A DNA stretch of 64,000 nt from G016756615 sp050958605 (GTDB lineage: Bacteria > Pseudomonadota > Alphaproteobacteria > Rhizobiales > Rhizobiaceae), in contig NZ_JBJHDO010000014.1 in NCBI RefSeq assembly GCF_050958605.1, positions 62,001 to 126,000 on the forward strand. The letters run 5' to 3'. Below the pieces are notes generated by a model. That model was not told the origin of the DNA, searched no databases, and saw only the letters and a list, made by a program, of their open reading frames with translations. Made by a program: the position numbers and the translations under genes. This document shows, one piece after another, positions 59,245 through 64,000 of the stretch (position 1 is its first letter; every line of letters starts with the position of its first letter).

Positions 59245-60198
59245 TCATGCGGAATGGACGAACTCCTCGTTGAGCACGTCCGCGGCGTCGAATCCGCGCG
59301 CGAGCAGTTCCTTGCGCGCGGCGGCAACCATCCCCGGAGGACCGCACAAATAGGCTTCCGTCCCGCAGCCGACCGGCACCCGTGTGACTTCGCGCAAGGC
59401 GGCCAGGGGATTGGCGACGACGCCTGGCCATCGGTTGCCGCCGACGCTGTCGGCGGCAAGAATCACCTCCAGCGGAAGTTTCTTGGACAACGCCCGCAGC
59501 TGGTCCAGGCTGTAGGCATCATCGGCATGGGCAAAGCCGACCACGGCCGAGAGCGGAGGCGCGCTGCCCGGGTCCATGCTCGACAGCATCGAGACGATGG
59601 GCGCCAGACCCGTGCCACCCGATACGAATAGCTTCGGCTTGGCGGTCGAACGCAGATAGAAGACGCCGTAGGGCCCGCGAACGGTGAAGGGGTCCTCCGG
59701 CCGCGCGCGGGTGCCTAGATAGTCGGACATGGCACCGCCCGGCAGGTCGCGCACATGGAGCACTTGCTCCGTCTGCGACGGTGCATTGGCCATCGAGAAG
59801 CGCCGGGCTCCATCAATGCCGGGAAAGATCGCCTCGACATATTGGCCGGGAAGAAACGGCAACGGGAACTGGAGACGATAGCGCACCTCCCACACCGATC
59901 GCGAAACCCGGGAGAAGCTGTTTATCTTCGCCCGCCGCAGCGAGGGGGATATGAGGTCCGTGCGCCGATAAGGCAGATTGAGAGAGATGTCCGCAACAGC
60001 CGGTGTGATGCAGAGCAGTACCTCCTCCTCCTTGTCGTCTCTCGCCAAGCAGGTGCGGCACGTACCCGCCCGGCAGTTGCTGGCAAGCGCGTGACCGGCT
60101 CTTTCGGCGGACGCCAGGATCGTCTCGCCGCCGATCGGGGGAAAATGCAGCGTTTCGCCATCGGAGAAGACGAGGCGTATCTGGCCGCTTGGATCCAT
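59245..60198 (-). CDS. 2Fe-2S ferredoxin/flavin reductase (oxygenase-reductase type)
   Basis: The 317-residue protein has an N-terminal plant-type [2Fe-2S] domain with ligands in CRAGTCRTC plus a later LLC, an FAD domain (FLPGQYVEAIFPGIDGARRFSMANAPS) and an NAD domain (FVSGGTGLAPIVSMLSSM, YLCGPPGMVAAARKELLARGFDAADVLNEEF). It passes electrons from NAD(P)H to an oxygenase or cytochrome partner. Start 60198 overlaps the PPOX stop by one base. No oxygenase is encoded in the window beside it. Confidence 0.9.
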   Translation of the reverse strand: MDPSGQIRLVFSDGETLHFPPIGGETILASAERAGHALASNCRAGTCRTCLARDDKEEEVLLCITPAVADISLNLPYRRTDLISPSLRRAKINSFSRVSRSVWEVRYRLQFPLPFLPGQYVEAIFPGIDGARRFSMANAPSQTEQVLHVRDLPGGAMSDYLGTRARPEDPFTVRGPYGVFYLRSTAKPKLFVSGGTGLAPIVSMLSSMDPGSAPPLSAVVGFAHADDAYSLDQLRALSKKLPLEVILAADSVGGNRWPGVVANPLAALREVTRVPVGCGTEAYLCGPPGMVAAARKELLARGFDAADVLNEEFVHSA

Positions 60199-60749
60199 CA
60201 GAAGTCGTCGGAGACGTAGCCCGTGGAAAGCCCGTCGATGCTGACTACATTGTTCGCTAACCGGTAGGCCTCGATCTGGTCCGGGCTCTGGCCGCTTGCC
60301 CAATTCACGAGTTCGTCGCGCTCTCGCATTGCGGTGACCACGGGCATGCTCCAGCCACAGGAGGTGGCGACGCTTTCCACATTCAGCCTGAATATCTGCC
60401 GCGCACCCGGCAGGTCGGGGAACAGAGGTCGCAGCGTCTCCCAATCCGGGTTGTCGGGACGGATCAGCTCGGCCTTGCCATAGAGGCGCAGCGTCAGGGG
60501 ATCGCCCGAGAGTGCGCAGAACATCATCGTCATGCGCCCGTTCTCCGTGACGTGGGCGGCGGTCTCATTGCCCGAGCCGGTGAGGTCGAGATAGACGACC
60601 CTTCGCTCGTCCAACACGCGCAGGGTGTCCAGCCCCTTCGGAGAAAGGTTCACGCGTCCGTCATGCGGCGATGTCGCCACGAAGAACACCTTCTGCGCCT
60701 CGATGAAGGCGCGCATGTCGTCCGGAATTGTCTTCCATCTGAGTCCCAT
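60198..60749 (-). CDS. Pyridoxamine-5'-phosphate-oxidase-fold protein
   Basis: The 183-residue protein has the split-barrel FMN-binding pattern: FVATSPHDGRVNLSPKGLDTLRVLDERRVVYLDLTGSGNETAAHVTENGRMTMMFCAL and LRLYGKAELIRPDNPDW. Such proteins reduce or bind flavins/heme or act as stress enzymes. It lies in the same transcript as the 2Fe-2S reductase (one-base overlap), suggesting an electron-transfer pair. Confidence 0.85.
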   Translation of the reverse strand: MGLRWKTIPDDMRAFIEAQKVFFVATSPHDGRVNLSPKGLDTLRVLDERRVVYLDLTGSGNETAAHVTENGRMTMMFCALSGDPLTLRLYGKAELIRPDNPDWETLRPLFPDLPGARQIFRLNVESVATSCGWSMPVVTAMRERDELVNWASGQSPDQIEAYRLANNVVSIDGLSTGYVSDDF

Positions 60750-60863
60750 CGCTCAATCCTCCCCACGTAAAATCTGCAAACCGCCGATTTCGGCGCTGGC
60801 TTTCGGCATTTCACCCGCTCGGGCCAACTCGCTCATGTCAGCGCCTCCTGGAAAGTGCCTTGG

Positions 60864-61877
60864 TCACCCCTGTGCCTTCTCGCCGACCGAGGCCGGCCGC
60901 ATCCGCTTGACCGCCGGGCCCCGCCGTCCGGAGCGCTTCTTCGATATGATCGAAGCCAGCCCTCCGGGGAAAAACAGCAGCACGACGATCATAGCCACCG
61001 CGACCAGCATGAAGCGGCCCTCCGCGAGACCATCGACATTGGCCAAGCCTTCCGACACGAAAGTCAGCAAGAGTGCCGCTATGGCCGGCCCGTAGATGCT
61101 GGACGTGCCGCCAACCAGCACCATGCTGAGAATGAGCGATACGGTCGAGAAGCTGAACACCTCGGGCGAGGCAACGCGCAGATAGATCACGTAGAAGCCG
61201 CCGGCGAGCCCTGCGAAGAACCCGCTGAACACCAATACCTTCAGGCGCTGCAGACCGATGGGAATGCCGCGCGAGGTGCCGTAGTCCTCGTTGTCGCGCA
61301 ATGCCCTGATCGACAGGCCGAAATCCGAGCGCACGAGCCAGCGCAGGCAGCCGACCGTCAGGAGCAGCAACAGCAACGCGACGTAATAGTAACCGAACTT
61401 GTAGTCGCGAAGGAAGTTGTAGCCGAACAGTTCTATGGTGGGCACACGTACGAGCCCTTGCGTCCCTCCGGTGACGGCCGACTGGCTGATGACGACCTGC
61501 AGCACCAGTTGGCTGAAGGCGAAGGTGACCAGCACGACATAGATGCCCTGCAGGCGCACCACCGGCAACGCCACCAGCACCGCCGCGGCCGACGCCGCAA
61601 GCCCGCCGATCAGCATGGCGAGCCAGGGATCGACGCCGAGCAGCTTCGCCGTGAGGCCCGTCGCATAGACCCCGATGCCGAAAAAGGCGACGTGACCGAA
61701 GTTGAATATGCCGGCATAGCCGAGGCTCAGATCCCAGCTCGCCGCGACGACGGCATAGATGAAGGCCACGATGAAGAGATGGCGGACATAGGTGTCCTGC
61801 ACGACGAACGGCACGACAAGGCCGACGAGCAGCAGCGCCAGGAATGCGAGCGTTCTGGCATTGAATGCGACAGACAT
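60864..61877 (-). CDS. Branched-chain-type ABC permease, LivM-like (second system)
   Basis: The 337-residue protein has about ten helices with LSLGYAGIFNFGHVAFFGIGVYATGL and SFSTVSLILSMVLVGGTSSIYGPAIAALLLTFVSEGL, the LivM landmarks, and a Lys/Arg-rich C-terminal tail. It is the fourth gene of a minus-strand operon with three other transporter genes and overlaps the LivH-like gene by one base. Substrate unknown. Confidence 0.92.
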   Translation of the reverse strand: MSVAFNARTLAFLALLLVGLVVPFVVQDTYVRHLFIVAFIYAVVAASWDLSLGYAGIFNFGHVAFFGIGVYATGLTAKLLGVDPWLAMLIGGLAASAAAVLVALPVVRLQGIYVVLVTFAFSQLVLQVVISQSAVTGGTQGLVRVPTIELFGYNFLRDYKFGYYYVALLLLLLTVGCLRWLVRSDFGLSIRALRDNEDYGTSRGIPIGLQRLKVLVFSGFFAGLAGGFYVIYLRVASPEVFSFSTVSLILSMVLVGGTSSIYGPAIAALLLTFVSEGLANVDGLAEGRFMLVAVAMIVVLLFFPGGLASIISKKRSGRRGPAVKRMRPASVGEKAQG

Positions 61878-62758
61878 CAGCGCTCCACCTTGCCGAGAAG
61901 TCCCTGAGGACGAATGAGGAGGATGGCGATCAAGAGGACGAAGATCATCGACGGCGCCCAATAGATGCCTATGACGAAAATCAACGCCGCTTCGAGCAGA
62001 CCGATGAGATAGGCGGCAGCGATCGTCCCGCCGAGCGAGCCGAGGCCGCCGAAAATGACGATGATCAGCGCCTTCACCAGGGGTTCGGCCCCGAAGGTGG
62101 GGGTGACCAGCCGCACGGACCCGAGGAGAATGCCTGTCAGCGCCGCGAGCCCGGCCGACAGCGCGAAAGTGACGATGAAGAGAGCCGACACATCGATGCC
62201 GATCAGCTTGGCCGCGCTGGGGTTCTGACCCACCGCGCGAATTCCGCGGCCGATGCGCGAATTGCGCAGAAAGTACCACAAGAGCCCGAGCAGCACCGGC
62301 GCAAGAATCACGATCAAGGCTTCCTGGGCCGAGATAGTCGTCCCCAACAGGTTGACCTTGCCGGGCACGATCGGCCGAAGCTGCTTGAGCCGGGCACCCC
62401 AGGCGAGCTGCATGCCCTTTTCCAGGAAGATCATGGCGGCGAGTGTCGTCATGACCGTGATGAGCAGTATGTCGCGACGATCGTAGAAGGGACGTATGAG
62501 CAGCCGCTCCATAAGGATCCCCGCGCCGATCACGGCGGCGATCGCAACCGCGATGCCGGCAGCCAGCCACAGGTCGAGCCCGGCCGCGTCTGAGACCGTC
62601 CAGGCGACATATGCGCCGAGAGTCATCATCGCGCCATGCGCGAAATTGAAGATGCCGAGCGTCGTCCAGACCAGCGACAGGCCGCTGGCCATCAGAGCAT
62701 AGACCGAGCCCAGGACGATACCGCTGACGAGGATGGCGCTGATCGTGTCTGCGGTCAT
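61877..62758 (-). CDS. Branched-chain-type ABC permease, LivH-like (second system)
   Basis: The 293-residue membrane protein has LVSGIVLGSVYALMASGLSLVWTTLGIFNFAHGAMMTLGAYVAW and ALIIVIFGGLGSLGGTIAAAYLIGLLEAAL, typical of LivH. It forms the transport channel with the LivM-like subunit. It overlaps LivF-like by 4 bases at its start. Confidence 0.92.
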   Translation of the reverse strand: MTADTISAILVSGIVLGSVYALMASGLSLVWTTLGIFNFAHGAMMTLGAYVAWTVSDAAGLDLWLAAGIAVAIAAVIGAGILMERLLIRPFYDRRDILLITVMTTLAAMIFLEKGMQLAWGARLKQLRPIVPGKVNLLGTTISAQEALIVILAPVLLGLLWYFLRNSRIGRGIRAVGQNPSAAKLIGIDVSALFIVTFALSAGLAALTGILLGSVRLVTPTFGAEPLVKALIIVIFGGLGSLGGTIAAAYLIGLLEAALIFVIGIYWAPSMIFVLLIAILLIRPQGLLGKVER

Positions 62759-63489
62759 GACGCGGCGTGCCCCCCGAAATACATGTCCATGATTTCCTCA
62801 TGATCGACATCGCTGCCGCGATCGATCTCGCGTGCGATCTCGCCGTGATCGACGAAATACATTCGGTCGACCAGCGACAGCACGAAGGAGATGTCCTGCT
62901 CGATCAGAAGCAGTGGAATACCGCGTTTCGAGATCTCTCCAATCGCCGCCGCCAGCTCCTGCTTGAGCTTGGGCGAGAGCCCGAGCGTCGGTTCGTCGAG
63001 CATCAGCATCCGCGGCGCGCACATGAGGCCGACCCCGATCGACAGCATCTGGCGCTCGCCCCCCGACAGCGTCTTGCATTGCTGCCTGCGTCGTTCCGCA
63101 AGACGCGGAAAAAGCTCGAGCACATAATCGAGATTGGCGTTGCGATCCCTGCGCGCCCGCTCGGTGAAGGCGGCGAGCTCCAGCGTCTCCATGATCTCCA
63201 TGTCGGGAAAGAGCTGATTGGCCTGGGGCACATGAATGAGCCCGCGTTCGACGATGCGACGCGCCGAGAGCGAATCCAGCGCTTCGCCCATGAAGCTGAC
63301 TCTGCCGCTCCTGGGCACGATCACTTTCGAGATCGCATTGAGAAGCGTCGTCTTCCCATGCCCGTTCGGGCCGAAGAGACCGACGCGCTCACCGGCGCTC
63401 ACATGAATGCTGATACCCTGCAAGACGTCGTAGGCATCGTAGCCGGCACGCAGGTCTCGCACTTCGAGCGCATAGGCCTTGTCGTTCAC
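62755..63489 (-). CDS. ABC transporter ATPase, LivF-like (second system)
   Basis: The 244-residue ATPase has Walker A GPNGHGKTTLLNAISK (a His in place of the usual Ala/Ser of GxxGxGKT, still consensus), signature TLSGGERQMLSIGVGLMCAPRMLMLDEPTLGLSP and H-loop LLIEQDISFVLS. It is co-transcribed with LivG-like, 4-base overlap. Confidence 0.93.
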   Translation of the reverse strand: MNDKAYALEVRDLRAGYDAYDVLQGISIHVSAGERVGLFGPNGHGKTTLLNAISKVIVPRSGRVSFMGEALDSLSARRIVERGLIHVPQANQLFPDMEIMETLELAAFTERARRDRNANLDYVLELFPRLAERRRQQCKTLSGGERQMLSIGVGLMCAPRMLMLDEPTLGLSPKLKQELAAAIGEISKRGIPLLLIEQDISFVLSLVDRMYFVDHGEIAREIDRGSDVDHEEIMDMYFGGHAAS

Positions 63490-64000
63490 GGCGCTGCCTC
63501 CCGGCTTCCGAGATAGGCTTCGATCACATTGGGATCCTTCACCACGGAGTCTGGCGCGCCCGAGGCTATGATGCGTCCTTGATTGAGGACCATCAGGTGC
63601 TCCGAGACGCCGAGAAGCAGTGGCAAGACGTGTTCGATGAGAACGATGGTAATGCCGCGCTCCCGGACAGTTCGGATGAGGTCGGCGAGCCCGGCGACTT
63701 CCGGCTTGGTCAGGCCCGCGGCCGGCTCGTCCAGGAGCAGCACCTTGGGCTGGCTGGCGATGGCCGAGGCGATCATCAGTTGTTTTCGCTCGAACACCGA
63801 AAGTTCCCGCGCTTCCATATCGCGGCGCACCATCGGCAGGGCAACGTCGTCGAGCGCCTGCACGGCGGCCGATCTTGCCTCTTCACTTCCCAATCCGGCG
63901 CAGTAGACCGCGCTCGTATAAACGTTCTGGAACGCCGTCAGCGTGGCAAACTCGGCATCCTTCTGGAACGTGCGCAAAATGCCGGCCCGGCTGATCTGGT
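63486..64000 (-). CDS. ABC transporter ATPase, LivG-like, 5' end cut off by window (second system)
   Basis: The frame is open to the right edge (QISRAGILRTFQKDAEFATLTAFQNV...), so only the C-terminal 171 residues or so are present. The Q-loop RTFQ, a degenerate signature SVFERKQLMIASAIASQPKVLLLDEPAAGLTKPE and the H-loop VLIEHVLPLLLG are seen; Walker A lies outside. The remaining gene(s), likely the binding protein, continue past 64000. Confidence 0.9.
   Translation of the reverse strand, partial: QISRAGILRTFQKDAEFATLTAFQNVYTSAVYCAGLGSEEARSAAVQALDDVALPMVRRDMEARELSVFERKQLMIASAIASQPKVLLLDEPAAGLTKPEVAGLADLIRTVRERGITIVLIEHVLPLLLGVSEHLMVLNQGRIIASGAPDSVVKDPNVIEAYLGSREAAP

Noticed and set aside
1..64000. 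Prophage, insertion sequence or integrative element
   Set aside because: No transposase, integrase, att-like direct repeat or phage gene is seen; only small palindromic repeats.

Overview
The window looks like a chromosomal segment of an alphaproteobacterium of the order Hyphomicrobiales, most likely a Mesorhizobium/Phyllobacteriaceae relative. Grounds: high GC with C/G-rich third positions, many small DUF1127/secreted proteins, several Liv-type and TRAP uptake systems, an orphan OmpR regulator - cNMP protein - xth - lolA - ftsK order that I associate with rhizobia, and scattered nested-palindrome repeats of the kind common in this group. This placement is inference; no rRNA or other taxonomic marker is present. 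I see no tRNA, transposase, integrase or CRISPR array.

Layout. 0-8.4 kb: the tail of a methyltransferase, a LysR/DUF1127 pair, an L,D-transpeptidase, an orphan response regulator, a cNMP-binding protein, exonuclease III, a LolA-like carrier and the FtsK translocase (housekeeping). 8.4-13.5 kb: unknown and secreted proteins, then a porin-like protein followed by two DUF1254/DUF1214 proteins. 13.8-15.5 kb: glnK-amtB nitrogen module behind a sigma-54-like promoter. 15.9-16.8 kb: a DUF4160/DUF2442 toxin-antitoxin-like pair, first gene frameshifted, with twin palindromic operators. 17-19.2 kb: thioesterase and a UbiH-type hydroxylase. 19.4-32.1 kb: a catabolic block with LysR and GntR regulators, GMC oxidoreductase, 3-hydroxyacyl-CoA dehydrogenase, a complete Liv-type ABC importer, GST, sulfurtransferase, SDR and a cyclase-type hydrolase.

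32.4-45.8 kb: TerB-like protein, EamA exporter with a divergent MocR regulator, UvrD-type helicase, a pair of half-size DMT (YdcZ) proteins, a compact exosortase locus (tiny CTERM-like substrate, exosortase, companion protein, GT25 glycosyltransferase), a membrane protein/Lrp pair, and an ECF sigma-factor/YCII module with small enzymes. 45.9-49.4 kb: MscS-type channel, a small unknown, and a GntR regulator with two winged-helix domains. 49.6-54.4 kb: SDR, Ldh2-type dehydrogenase and a TRAP transporter, forming a second catabolic operon. 54.5-58.6 kb: OsmC, then a sulfur locus (periplasmic rhodanese, YeeE/YedE thiosulfate-type transporter, a Cys-repeat protein with a one-base frameshift, and a His-rich partner). 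58.8-64 kb: a secreted protein, and a minus-strand operon of a second Liv-type ABC importer followed by a PPOX protein and a 2Fe-2S flavin reductase; the operon runs off the right edge.

The most unusual items are the exosortase locus (38.8-41.4 kb), the Cys-repeat/thiosulfate locus (55.3-58.6 kb), the frameshifted DUF4160 pair with its double operator (16.5-16.8 kb), and the unassigned catabolic block (20.7-31.4 kb).
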